DNA from: an uncultured Lachnospiraceae bacterium
GTDB lineage: Bacteria > Bacillota > Clostridia > Lachnospirales > Lachnospiraceae
Length of the DNA: 64,000 nt
NCBI GenBank assembly: GCA_947650005.1
Contig: CANSTU010000003.1
Coordinates: forward strand, 27,049-91,048
Direction: 5' to 3'
Both the position numbers and the translations under genes were made by a program. Shown piece by piece: positions 8,358 to 17,071 of the stretch; within the stretch, counting starts at the first letter, position 1; each line of letters starts with the position of its first letter. The notes beneath the pieces are model-generated. The model did not search any database and was not told where the DNA came from. It saw only the letters and a program-made list of their open reading frames with translations.

Positions 8358-9404
8358 ATGCAGACAGCCTTTGATGAACTCAGGCAGCTGTACCTGGAAA
8401 AGCGACATTACGGCGACGAGTATAAGGCATTCCGCCCAGAATCCTATTTCCGTTATCTGAAGGTTCTCTATCACACCTTTCAGTCCATGTACCAGGTCGA
8501 TACGGAAACCGGGAACGTCACGGTTCAGGCAGGTCTGGATGCACAGCGCTGTTTGAAGCTTAAAAAGGAGCTTTTGAAAGCGGAAAAACTCCTGATACCG
8601 CTTCATGATCCGCAGGCGGATAAGATCTATCTCTGGGAGGGCGAAAATATGCCCTGGCACCTCATTTCAAAGGAAGAATGGCCTCAGATCAGCCATGACG
8701 GCCTAGATTTCCGCCCCCATCTCGTTCCCTTCCTCCACAATGATGGGAAGATGCACCCTACAGCAATCATAACCGGGGGAAGCTTCCGTTATCATTTGAC
8801 GGAAGGTTTTCCCGTAGCCGAATTTTATCACGCCCATGGCTACAATGCTTTTATTCTAAATAACCGGCATGCCATGGGAGAGAAGATCCGCCGGTCGCTG
8901 ATCCGTTCTCTCGATCTGCAACGTGCGATACGCCTGCTCCGGGCACGGGCCGGAGAATTCGGCGTAGATACGAAACGCATTTTCTCCAATGGTTTTTCCA
9001 TGGGAAACCGCCCCACCATCAATCTGATCAATGACCTAGGGCTTGCTGCCTCACCCCAGGAGGTCGATCCTGCCTATCTTCCGGATGCTATTGATACCCA
9101 AAGCGCCCTCCTGAATGCCTATGTGGCAGTCTATCCAGCCACCTTTCCCTACGATGACCACAATAATTACAAGGATTTTCCTCCCACCTTCGCCGTAATG
9201 GGTAATAAAGATTGGTCCTTATGGCGAATGATGCCTTTTATTTCCGATCTGGCCTCCCACGGGGTGCGCGTGGAGGCTCACCTCTACGACGGAGCGGATC
9301 ATGGTTTTGCCCTTGCAGAGGACTCCCCCCCGCAGTCACACACCGACAGCCTCCGGGAATGGCCTCAGCTGCTCCTGCGGTGGCTGGATCGTATTTTGGC
9401 ATAA
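8358..9404 (+). CDS. Alpha/beta hydrolase (esterase-like)
   Basis: This 348-aa hydrolase has the nucleophile elbow GFSMG and a catalytic His in YDGADHGFAL. An oxyanion-hole-like TGGSFRYH segment resembles the HGGG region of carbohydrate esterases and dienelactone-type enzymes. An N-terminal extension of about 120 residues precedes the core fold. The ATG at 8358 is chosen because AGGAGG lies seven bases upstream; the earlier in-frame ATG at 8352 is too close. No signal peptide is seen, so it is probably cytoplasmic. The role may be ester removal from an imported carbohydrate or aromatic ester, but this is inference. Confidence 0.8.
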   Translation: MQTAFDELRQLYLEKRHYGDEYKAFRPESYFRYLKVLYHTFQSMYQVDTETGNVTVQAGLDAQRCLKLKKELLKAEKLLIPLHDPQADKIYLWEGENMPWHLISKEEWPQISHDGLDFRPHLVPFLHNDGKMHPTAIITGGSFRYHLTEGFPVAEFYHAHGYNAFILNNRHAMGEKIRRSLIRSLDLQRAIRLLRARAGEFGVDTKRIFSNGFSMGNRPTINLINDLGLAASPQEVDPAYLPDAIDTQSALLNAYVAVYPATFPYDDHNNYKDFPPTFAVMGNKDWSLWRMMPFISDLASHGVRVEAHLYDGADHGFALAEDSPPQSHTDSLREWPQLLLRWLDRILA

Positions 9405-9432
9405 CCGCACGCAAAGTTAAAACCCTTCTGAT

Positions 9433-9520
9433 CATGAAACGTACAAATGGCACATCATCTTTTCTCCTGCCGCTTCCTCCTCCGCATGGAAAAGATGATG
9501 TGCCATTCGTACATTTCATG
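9433..9520 (-). repeat. 32-bp-arm hairpin 3' of the ferredoxin gene
   Basis: Arms 9433-9464 and 9489-9520 pair over 32 positions with a 24-nt loop. The two imperfect positions are A-C mismatches if the plus strand is transcribed but G-U pairs in minus-strand RNA, so the fold fits a transcript of the ferredoxin operon ending here. There is no strong U-tract, so it may be an mRNA-protecting hairpin rather than a simple terminator. Confidence 0.7.
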
Positions 9521-9602
9521 CATATCGGCCAAGACTACAATGGCTCTTCTTCCTCCCTATCGATTACACCAGCCAAAATATATTCCGGTTATCCTGCTCG
9601 TT

Positions 9603-9833
9603 TCATTTCCCCGGCGCATCCACAAAGACCATCATGGCCGGCGTAGGGATTCGCAGAGATATGGCTCCTGCCGGGCAGTCAAATACACACGCATTGCAGT
9701 GCCAGCATTCCTCTGGATACCGAATGACCGGCGTTTGCTTTCTTACTTCCTGAAGACCATATGCGTCCACAGGGCAGATATCCACGCAGTGATGGCAGGC
9801 AATACACTTCTCTTTCTTTATAATAGGCGGCAT
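9603..9833 (-). CDS. 4Fe-4S dicluster ferredoxin (AprB-like)
   Basis: This 76-aa iron-sulfur protein has two cluster motifs, CIACHHCVDICP and CWHCNACVFDCP, close to the front part of adenylylsulfate reductase beta subunits. It should shuttle electrons for the flavoprotein encoded about 100 bp upstream in the same direction. AAGGA lies six bases before the ATG. It is shorter than true AprB (about 140 aa), so a generic electron-transfer subunit of a reductase is more likely than dissimilatory sulfur metabolism. Confidence 0.88.
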   Translation of the reverse strand: MPPIIKKEKCIACHHCVDICPVDAYGLQEVRKQTPVIRYPEECWHCNACVFDCPAGAISLRIPTPAMMVFVDAPGK

Positions 9834-9935
9834 GTCTCATCCTTCCTTTCAGTTCTTATTCCCGGAAACGGTTCGTTTCTGTTTGCTCCCGTCTTCCCAC
9901 AAAAGCGGGCACTCAAAACAGGGAGAAGAAAAATA

Positions 9936-11621
9936 TTAATTTGTAATTTTATCTCTCCAGTCCACCTCTGGGCCCTCTTCTCCCTTTTGGATCACGACGA
10001 ATTTATTGTTCAGCATGGGATTCGTGAAGGGATAATCCACCCGATTATGTTTTCCCCGGGTCTCCTTACGCTCCATAGCACTGCAAAACGCCAGTTCCCC
10101 CACCAGGGCCAGGTCTTCCACCTCCAGGCATCTCATAAATTCGTGTCCGTCCGCACAATGAACGTCCTTCGCCTTTTCCTGAATTCGTTTCAAATGCCGT
10201 AAACCGGTGGTCAAAAGATGCTCGCTGCGCACATCTGAGCCGCAATAATCCGTCATCACCTGCTGAATTGCCACATTGATCTCTTTCCAGGATGGTGTGG
10301 CCGTATCAGCCTTCCGTTCCAGGATCCGACTATAGTGGGCAGCACGCTCTTCTACCACAGCCATATGTTCTGCCTCCACGATCCGCCCCGCTTCGCTATA
10401 TTTTGCCGCACTGATCCCCGCGATATGGCCAAAGGTGGCGGCGCCTCCCATGTCGGCCCGAAAATTTCCTGTCTCGTCACCCGCTGCAAAAAGGCCCAAA
10501 ACCGTACATTCCGCATCCACGGATATATCGATTCCCCCTCCAATGCCGCCGCCTTCCTTTCCGTCAAATTCCACCATATGTTTTCTGAAATCGAATCCCT
10601 CTTCCTTCAGATGATCCAGCGTACCAACGTTTCCTTCGTTAGTAAGCCCCCACAGCATATAGTCCAAATCCTCATCGGATACTTCGGAACAGTTCATGAA
10701 CACGGGTTCCCCCTGGGAACGTTTCAGGGAAAACATCTCCCGCCATACATCCCCTGCCAGATCTCCGTACTCCTTGGACGGTTTTGTGACAAATGGCCCA
10801 AGCGGCCTTCCATTCATATCGCTGTATACCCCAATCCACGTCGCCTTGCCGCCCCGGTTGAAATACTTACACCCAGCTCCGTTTCCGGTGAGATCCAGAT
10901 TCACCAGCCTCGCGCCGGCGCGATAAGCCGCAGCTCGCCCAGTACACACATTGGATGGACACCCGGCGCTGTTGAACATCCAGCCCATGGTTTTGGAGCC
11001 GAACAGACGATTCGCATTTCCTGTGGCGAGAATCACGCTTTTGGCACGGATGACCTGCATTCTGGGATATTCCTGCGTCAAGTCGATACAAATCCCTCCA
11101 ACGGCCCGCCCGTCCCCATCCGTTATCACCTCTGTAAACGGATGATGGTTCAGGATCGTAATGCCCCGCGCTGTGGCCTGCTTCGTAAAGATGATTTTCT
11201 GATCCTTTCCCGCATATTTCAACCATATGCGCAAATGGCCCGGTTTAGCATGTCCATTGAACTCCCAGTCCCCATGCTCCCGCATGCCCACGCCCCAGGC
11301 ATCCCAATCTTTGACACGTTCAAAGCATTCCGCAACATATCTGCGCACCAGATTCATGTCATTGTTTCCGCCCACCTGGGATTCGTTCATTTCTCGAATA
11401 AACTCGCCGGGATCCTCACCGTGCACCTCAGGGATATAGCAGAGAAAATGATCGTTCCCGGTAGCCCCGCAGCCGCTTCTCTTTGAATTAGCTTTTTCCG
11501 CCACAATAACCTTGGCACCCTGATCCGCCGCAGCGATCGCCGCCATCAGCCCGGCAACACCTCCTCCGGCCACAAGGACATCACATTCCAGCGGTACATT
11601 CCTTTCAATCTGTCCAGCCAT
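9936..11621 (-). CDS. FAD-dependent fumarate reductase / AprA-like flavoprotein
   Basis: This 561-aa flavoprotein belongs to the succinate dehydrogenase/fumarate reductase/AprA superfamily. The FAD-binding Rossmann start is CDVLVAGGGVAGLMAAIAAA, with a second FAD motif in GLFAAGDETGNFRADMGGAA. The start at 11621 is set by GGAGG six bases upstream. With the AprB-like ferredoxin downstream it forms a soluble two-subunit oxidoreductase. Which acceptor it reduces (fumarate, another enoate, or a sulfur compound) cannot be decided here. A good promoter lies about 150 bp upstream. Confidence 0.85.
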   Translation of the reverse strand: MAGQIERNVPLECDVLVAGGGVAGLMAAIAAADQGAKVIVAEKANSKRSGCGATGNDHFLCYIPEVHGEDPGEFIREMNESQVGGNNDMNLVRRYVAECFERVKDWDAWGVGMREHGDWEFNGHAKPGHLRIWLKYAGKDQKIIFTKQATARGITILNHHPFTEVITDGDGRAVGGICIDLTQEYPRMQVIRAKSVILATGNANRLFGSKTMGWMFNSAGCPSNVCTGRAAAYRAGARLVNLDLTGNGAGCKYFNRGGKATWIGVYSDMNGRPLGPFVTKPSKEYGDLAGDVWREMFSLKRSQGEPVFMNCSEVSDEDLDYMLWGLTNEGNVGTLDHLKEEGFDFRKHMVEFDGKEGGGIGGGIDISVDAECTVLGLFAAGDETGNFRADMGGAATFGHIAGISAAKYSEAGRIVEAEHMAVVEERAAHYSRILERKADTATPSWKEINVAIQQVMTDYCGSDVRSEHLLTTGLRHLKRIQEKAKDVHCADGHEFMRCLEVEDLALVGELAFCSAMERKETRGKHNRVDYPFTNPMLNNKFVVIQKGEEGPEVDWRDKITN

Positions 11622-11770
11622 AATAATCCTCCATGGTTGATGCACCTGCGAATTTGGGCGCAAGCACAAATTTTCCTGTGAAAATCCTATTTTTCACAGT
11701 TTCCTCTTCCTTTCTTTGGTCTGCCGTCCGATGCATCGATGACTGCAACAAATATCTGTCTTACATTATA

Positions 11771-11799
11771 ATTATAAAATCCGCCTGTCGTAATGTCTA
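11771..11799 (-). promoter_or_regulatory. Candidate sigma-A promoter of the flavoprotein-ferredoxin operon
   Basis: On the minus strand TAGACA (plus 11794-11799) and TATAAT (plus 11771-11776) are separated by 17 bp. This is a near-consensus match and implies a leader of about 140 nt. Confidence 0.65.
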
Positions 11800-11851
11800 A
11801 TACCTTATCCCGATCACTTTATAACCCCTTGGCTATATCGTTTTCATTTAT

Positions 11852-12028
11852 GGCGCGCGCAGATCAGGGAGGCCGAAAATTTCAATTCTATTCTTGGCTC
11901 CCATCTGCGCGCTTTAACGCGTGTAATCTTATACCCATCCGCATTTTAGCACGCACTCAAATCAGGAGGATTGAAAATGCCAATTTTCAATCTTATACCC
12001 CTGCATATCGCAGGCATAGCCTGCGAGA
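11852..12028 (-). repeat. Tandem array of decayed hairpin-SD modules
   Basis: On the minus strand this stretch shows several stems in a row: GCAGGC/GCCTGC, GCGTGC with ATGCG, CGCG/CGCG and a partial GCGCGC. They are interleaved with GATTGAAAA/TTTTCAATC stems, TGATTTGAG and AGATGGGAG. No start codon of a recognised gene follows. It fills most of the 11622-12147 gap between the flavoprotein operon and the glycosidase remnant. Confidence 0.65.
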
Positions 12029-12090
12029 CTGCTGCCAACAAAGAGTCTGAAGCATAGTTTCAAACTTGTATCCTCAGTCAAATGAGCGCA

Positions 12091-12135
12091 AAAGGACGCC
12101 GGGAAACAGAGTAGGGTTCTGCCTGTTTCCCGGCG
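12091..12135 (-). terminator. Terminator hairpin 3' of the glycosidase remnant
   Basis: A 13-bp stem CGCCGGGAAACAG/CTGTTTCCCGGCG with a 13-nt loop lies 13 bases past the stop at 12148. T-rich sequence borders it on both strands (CCTTTTG on minus, TTTT on plus), so it could work in both directions. Confidence 0.7.
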
Positions 12136-12147
12136 TTTTAAATGTCC

Positions 12148-13715
12148 TTAATCTCTTTTTACCCGCGTCAGCCTGACAGCCATGTAAGGCTTCGCAGGAA
12201 GTTTCACCTGAAAGCTACCGCTGCAAAGTCCGATATTGGTCACGGACATATCCCAGGTATCGATCACATCCACGTCGAAGGTCTGATCCGGGTAGTGAAA
12301 AGGGCGCATGTTGGGCCGATTGGCCCCGTAATAAAACAATAGACAGTCTCTTTTCGCCGCAGGGCCGCTGTTGGAAGCACAGGTTTCGTCAAACATACAA
12401 GGCACCGGCTCCATATAGCCGCCGTTTTCCTCCATGATTCGGCGCAGAAATGCAATGCGTGCAGGGCTGCTGCCTTTCAGGGTTCCTCCATGGGACCACC
12501 AGATCACTCCGTCTTCTGTCTCATAAGTTTCCCCATGTTGTCCATAGCCGCCGCGCGTATAGGCTTCCCAAAAGCGCCGTGTCATTTCTTCGCCGCTGAT
12601 ATTGCCCCACCCAAAAGGCAGATCCCCTTCATAGGCAATTTCATCCAGGACGCACGGCTTCCCGTACTGTGTGCGCCACAAATCCGTATTTTCCGCCGTA
12701 CGGTAGAGATCGATACGCTGGATACTACAGTGGGTAATCCAGGCCCGGGAATGGTCATACATGGTCATACAGTTATGTATGGAACGCAGATGGCGGTATG
12801 GATCCTGTTTGCAGACCGTTGCAGCGTTGGATTCCCACGCCTTCATTTCTTTCCACGTAAACAGATCGAATTCATTGGCCATCGCCCACCACACATTGTG
12901 AAAAGCCGATAGTCGGTTCACCACATACTTCAAATAAAAATTCTCATTCTCCAAACCCATTTTAGAAAAGCCCCATCTGTCATAAGGGTGGAACAGAATC
13001 AGATCGGCTTCCACGCCCATCTCGCCCAGCCGCTCAATGCATGCCTCTATATGGGCAAAGTACGCCGGGTCAGGCCTGGAAAATCCCACACCTTTTCTGG
13101 CTCTTCAATGGAAAATTGCAGTCTCTCATAGCTATTAAAGCTATCTCCCGCCCGCTCTTTCAATTTCTTTTCGCTATAGTCCTCCGGAGCCCAGGGCGCG
13201 TCCGGCTTTCTCTCAAAGGGATATCTCTCCGGCTCTCTCAGGTTATAGACGTAATGTTTGGGAAAAATGCAGAATCTGAGCTTGTTCATATGCGCCGCTT
13301 CCAGGCTTCTGAGGGTTTCCTCGCGCACCTTCTCATCCTGCAATTCCCACACATAGCAGGTGGTTCCTACCGGATAATAAGGAGCCCCGTCCTCATAGGC
13401 AAAATGAAAGGTATCAGCCACCCGCACCGGCCCATGATTTCCTTCCTTCGCCGCTCCCACGGGAATCTTCACCTCCTGCGTCTCGCCCCAGCTCGTGCTG
13501 ACAAGGCACCGATATTCCATCGCAAAGGAGGGCATGAAACGGAGTCTATAGATTCCGTCGCCATCATAAAAACCTTCCGCATCCTTTCTCTCCGCATCAC
13601 AGGAAAAGCTTCCCTTCACCCATTGTTCCACAAAGGGATTTCCTTCCGCAGGCCCTTCCAAAACCAGCTCCAACACTCCGTATTTCTTTCCCTCTTTTGT
13701 ATACGATTTCAGCAT
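12148..13715 (-). pseudogene. DUF5060/DUF4038-type glycoside hydrolase, broken by a 1-bp frameshift
   Basis: Two track ORFs (13047-13715 and 12148-13089) are halves of one protein. The first half ends KVWDF then leaves frame; the second begins FSRPDPAYFAHIE, the natural continuation. The break is at plus 13080-13083, where a run of four A (T on the coding strand) would need five to restore about 522 aa. The N-terminal part is a DUF5060-like beta-domain. The remainder is a TIM-barrel of the DUF4038/GH140-like group, with acidic residues in WWAMANEFDLF and CVLDEIAYEGD that could be catalytic. No signal peptide is seen. It is either a pseudogene or carries a homopolymer sequencing error. Confidence 0.8.
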
Positions 13716-13800
13716 ATCGCCTTCTCATCCTTTCCGTTTCTTCCAGCTGCACGCTTTCCGGTAATGCGTGCATGGCAAAGCCCCATCACAGCAGGCATTG

Positions 13801-14487
13801 TTAGCGGCCGCACAGATCCCGTATTACTTCTCCGGCCATGATCAGTCCAGCCACGCTGGGGACAAACGCTACGCTGCCAGGAACGTCTGCCCCTGGCGGT
13901 TTCATCGCTTCTTCCCGAGAATAGACGACCTTCAGGCTGTCCACCCCTCTTTTGCGCAGCTCCCTTCGCATGACCCGCGCAAGGGGGCACACGCTGGTTT
14001 CATAGATATCCGCCACCTCAAACCGGGTGGGATCCAGTTTATTTCCGGCTCCCATACTGCTGATCACCGGCACGCCCGCCCTTCTGGCGCACTGGATCAG
14101 TTCCAGCTTGGCCGTCACCGTATCCACCGCATCCACCACATAGTCGCAGTCCGAGAAATCAAAGGTATGGGCATTCTCCGGAAGGAAGAAGCATTCCCGC
14201 CCCTCCACCTGCGCCCAGGAATTGATGGACATAATTCGCTCCCTCATCACCTCTGTTTTAAACCGGCCCACCGTATCCAACGTGGCAATGATCTGACGGT
14301 TCACATTGGACAGGGCCACCCGGTCGCTATCCACCAGAAGGAAACGGCCCACACCGCTTCGCGCCAGCGCCTCCGTGGCATGTCCTCCTACTCCTCCGAT
14401 TCCGAATACCGCCACCTTTTTCTTTTCCAGTTGTTCCACGCCCTCCCGGCCAACCAAAAGCGCAGTTCTGACGAATTGTTCCTGCAT
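13801..14487 (-). CDS. tcdA: tRNA threonylcarbamoyladenosine dehydratase
   Basis: This 228-aa ThiF/HesA-fold enzyme is of the TcdA (YgdL/CsdL) group, which cyclises t6A37 of tRNAs using ATP. Nucleotide-binding FGIGGVGGHATEALARSGVG is near residue 28, followed by LLVDSDRVALSNVNRQ, the adenylation-site block typical of the family. Length agrees with bacterial TcdA. It lies 28 bp after bcp and probably shares its transcript. Other small E1-like proteins are the main alternative, but the conserved CPLARVMRRELRKRG region favours TcdA. Confidence 0.88.
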   Translation of the reverse strand: MQEQFVRTALLVGREGVEQLEKKKVAVFGIGGVGGHATEALARSGVGRFLLVDSDRVALSNVNRQIIATLDTVGRFKTEVMRERIMSINSWAQVEGRECFFLPENAHTFDFSDCDYVVDAVDTVTAKLELIQCARRAGVPVISSMGAGNKLDPTRFEVADIYETSVCPLARVMRRELRKRGVDSLKVVYSREEAMKPPGADVPGSVAFVPSVAGLIMAGEVIRDLCGR

Positions 14488-14515
14488 TTCTATCCCCCTG
14501 CTTCCACGGGCGGGC

Positions 14516-14977
14516 CTATCCCTCCTTGAGCACTTCCAGCATCTGTGCAGGATTCTCTGCCGCCTTTACTTTACCGAAGGCCTTCACAATAGTCCCCTCT
14601 TCATCGATCAGATAGGTGGTCCGTACCACCCCCATGCTCACCTTCCCATAATTTTTCTTCTCCTGCCACACGTCATAGGCCTGGATACAGGAAAGCTCCG
14701 GATCGGAAAGCAGGGTAAAGGGCAGGCCATATTTCTCCGCAAATTTTTTATGGGATGCCACGCTATCCTTGCTCACGCCTAGGACCGTCGCTCCCTTTTC
14801 CCCAAACTGAGGATACAATTCTCCGAAATTACATGCCTGCTTTGTACAGCCCGGCGTATTGTCCCTGGGATAGAAATATAAAATCACCTTTTTACCCCTG
14901 TACTCCTCCAACGTATGAATCTTTCCGTCCTGATCCGGTAAAGAAAATGACGGCGCTTTCGTTCCTTCTTTTAACAT
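14516..14977 (-). CDS. bcp: Thioredoxin-dependent thiol peroxidase (Bcp/PrxQ)
   Basis: This 153-aa peroxiredoxin reduces hydroperoxides in the cytoplasm. The peroxidatic cysteine is Cys44 in DNTPGCTKQAC and the resolving cysteine is likely Cys49, the atypical 2-Cys PrxQ spacing. The thioredoxin fold start APSFSLPDQDGKIHTLEEY is intact and the length is normal. It precedes tcdA in a probable two-gene unit. A decayed hairpin-SD repeat lies about 100 bp upstream. Confidence 0.93.
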   Translation of the reverse strand: MLKEGTKAPSFSLPDQDGKIHTLEEYRGKKVILYFYPRDNTPGCTKQACNFGELYPQFGEKGATVLGVSKDSVASHKKFAEKYGLPFTLLSDPELSCIQAYDVWQEKKNYGKVSMGVVRTTYLIDEEGTIVKAFGKVKAAENPAQMLEVLKEG

Positions 14978-15079
14978 TCCGTACTCCTTTCCATACTCTT
15001 CTTATAGTGGCATGACATTCCGCCGGGATATCCTTCCGTTTCACTCCAGTCTGGACACGCCTAACGTTATAACCGTATT

Positions 15080-15120
15080 TTCTCCCATCCGTCCCTTTTA
15101 ATGGGCATTTAGATGAAAGC
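15080..15120 (-). repeat. Decayed hairpin-SD module between the HPr-like gene and bcp
   Basis: On the minus strand CCC-ATTAAAA-GGG (plus 15093-15105) is followed by ACGGATGGGAGAAAA, the Shine-Dalgarno-like tail of the family. It is about 100 bp upstream of the bcp start, so it no longer serves as its ribosome site. Confidence 0.5.
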
Positions 15121-15128
15121 GTCCCGCA

Positions 15129-15380
15129 TCATTCGTCCCGCCCCTCTTTTACCAAATACCGATCCAGGCTCGTCAATAATTCCCCCTCCTCCCCTTTTGG
15201 ATTGACCATCCTCAGCTTCAGGGGCTTGCCTGTTCCAAGGGCGCATACGCCCAGGACAGACTTGGCATCCACGCTGTAGCTGCCAGCCTCCAGATCGTAT
15301 TCCCCTTCAAACTTTCTCATGGTATTGACGAACTGCCATACTTCGTCCGCATCCTTTAAAATCACTGTCACTGCATCCAT
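15129..15380 (-). CDS. HPr-like protein lacking the phosphocarrier histidine
   Basis: This 83-aa protein has the HPr fold pattern, with the regulatory-serine block VDAKSVLGVCAL and a C-terminal helix. There is no His in the N-terminal third where HPr carries His15 (the region reads KDADEVWQFVNTM). It therefore cannot act as a PTS phosphocarrier through that residue. It may be a regulatory or degenerate HPr paralogue, and Ser41 might be phosphorylated by the HprK encoded at 40343-41293. It stands alone between the MATE exporter and bcp. Confidence 0.75.
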   Translation of the reverse strand: MDAVTVILKDADEVWQFVNTMRKFEGEYDLEAGSYSVDAKSVLGVCALGTGKPLKLRMVNPKGEEGELLTSLDRYLVKEGRDE

Positions 15381-15440
15381 ACGTCTCCATCCTTTCGGCT
15401 CGCCTATGTTACAGTCACAGTATTTCCTTCTTTTTCCATG

Positions 15441-16775
15441 CTATTCAGCCAGCGTTCTCTTCCATACCCCCTTTTTATAATAGTACAAAGACAACACCGT
15501 CGCCGCTCCCCATCCGATGGGCCAGGACAACCAGATCCCCGTCGTCCCCAGCACGGAAGACAGAACAAACGCCAGAACCACGCGCAGCAATAAATCCGTG
15601 AATGTAGCGATCATAAACTCCTTCATCGCCCCGGACCCGCGCAGCACGCCATCCGCCATCAGCTTCATCCCCACCACAAAATAGAAAGGGGATACGATCC
15701 GCAGGAATGCGATGCCCGTCTGACCGGCCAAACCGCCCTCCCCTTTCAGGAACAAAGACAACGCCGGCCCGGCTCCCAGAAAATAGGCCGCAAAGAATAC
15801 CGCCGTGACGACAGCCGACAGTTTCATGGCCGCCTTAAGACCGTCCCGTACCCTATCAGGCTTTCCCGCTCCCAGGTTCTGGGCCGTGAAGCTGCTCGTC
15901 CCATTTCCCAGGGTGGTCAGACTGGTGATGCAAAAGGTATTCAGTTTAATAGCCGCGGAATACCCTGCGATCACAGAGGAACCATAGGAATTGATCAGGC
16001 CTTGAATAAAAATATTTCCCACAGATATGAAGCTCTGCTGTAGAATGCTGGGAACCGCTATCCTGCCTATCCTTCCCAACATTTCCCTGGAAAAGCGTTC
16101 CACGCGCCCCTGCGCCGGAATATCCGCCATCCGCCTTTGAAGCGCCAGCAGAGCGAGAGCGCCGGCAATCCCCTGCGCCAGGAATGTGGCCCAGGCCACT
16201 CCGGCCACACCCCATCCGAATCCCGCCACGAACAGCAGATCCAACACAATATTTCCCAGGGATGAACCGATCAGGAAATATAAAGGCGTCTTAGAATCCC
16301 CCAGGGAAGTAAAAATCCCCGTAGCCACATTATATAGGAAGCAGAAAAGGAACCCACCGATATAAATCCGCAGGTACAGATCCCCTTCCCGGAAAATATT
16401 CTCCGGCGTGTTGATCATTTTCATCAACCCTCTGCTTCCCAGCAGCCCAGCAGCGATGAGCACAGCGGACAAGGCCGCAGAACTGATCAACGTAGTAGAT
16501 ACAGCCGTTTTCATCTTTACATACTGTTTTGCGCCGAAATACTGGGATATCACCACGGAACAGCCGATGTTGCTTCCCACCGCCACCGCCATGAAAATCA
16601 TGGTGATGGGATAGGAAGCCCCAACTGCCGCCAATGCGTCCTCTCCTGCAAATTTTCCGGCAATCACGCTGTCCGCAATATTGTACAACTGCTGGAAAAT
16701 CATGCTGATGAACATCGGTATGGAAAATCTCCGCAGGACACTCTGCGGATTTCCCTGTGTTAAATCTTTGACCAT
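15441..16775 (-). CDS. MATE family efflux transporter
   Basis: This 444-aa membrane protein has about 12 hydrophobic helices in two MatE repeats. It opens MVKDLTQGNPQSVLRRFSIP, typical of the clostridial NorM/VmrA/DinF-like group that exports drugs or metabolites using Na+ or H+. The ATG at 16775 has AGGAG seven bases upstream and is preferred over the GTG used by the track. It is probably monocistronic. The substrate is unknown. Confidence 0.92.
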   Translation of the reverse strand: MVKDLTQGNPQSVLRRFSIPMFISMIFQQLYNIADSVIAGKFAGEDALAAVGASYPITMIFMAVAVGSNIGCSVVISQYFGAKQYVKMKTAVSTTLISSAALSAVLIAAGLLGSRGLMKMINTPENIFREGDLYLRIYIGGFLFCFLYNVATGIFTSLGDSKTPLYFLIGSSLGNIVLDLLFVAGFGWGVAGVAWATFLAQGIAGALALLALQRRMADIPAQGRVERFSREMLGRIGRIAVPSILQQSFISVGNIFIQGLINSYGSSVIAGYSAAIKLNTFCITSLTTLGNGTSSFTAQNLGAGKPDRVRDGLKAAMKLSAVVTAVFFAAYFLGAGPALSLFLKGEGGLAGQTGIAFLRIVSPFYFVVGMKLMADGVLRGSGAMKEFMIATFTDLLLRVVLAFVLSSVLGTTGIWLSWPIGWGAATVLSLYYYKKGVWKRTLAE

Positions 16776-16841
16776 ATATATCTCCTGCACAGCGTTATGA
16801 CAATATTCTACCCATTTTATGCCGTTCGGTCAATCCATACA

Positions 16842-16938
16842 GAAAAAACTACAAGACAACCGCATTTAACTGTTGCTGATCCTCTCCGGATATAATTCTG
16901 CCAGATACATAAACTGCAACGGTTTAAATGCGGTTGTC
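16842..16938 (-). terminator. Long-stem terminator of the ammonium transporter gene
   Basis: A 15-bp stem GACAACCGCATTTAA/TTAAATGCGGTTGTC is extended inside by a GTTGC/GCAAC stem. On the minus strand it is followed by TTGTAGTTTTTTC. It begins about 130 bp past the amt stop and lies upstream of the MATE start. The ORF drawn through it (16817-17050) is not credible as a gene. Confidence 0.75.
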
Positions 16939-17071
16939 CTGGAAACCCACCCTTTTTCCATTTTTCATTTACAGCCATAAAAATCTTTGCATAATGGGCC
17001 GGATGTATGGTAACCGCCAGGTCTTCACACGATCTATGCGGTAAATACACGGCTAAATAAGCTATTGTCTC

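Noticed and set aside
10335-11486. Long plus-strand ORF of 383 aa opposite the flavoprotein
   Set aside because: It is the antisense of a clear flavoprotein gene and encodes no recognisable protein. The same reasoning removes 3602-4453, 24220-25203 and 25426-26343.
16817-17050. 77-aa ORF downstream of amt
   Set aside because: It lies across the long terminator stem of amt, and its composition is not protein-like.
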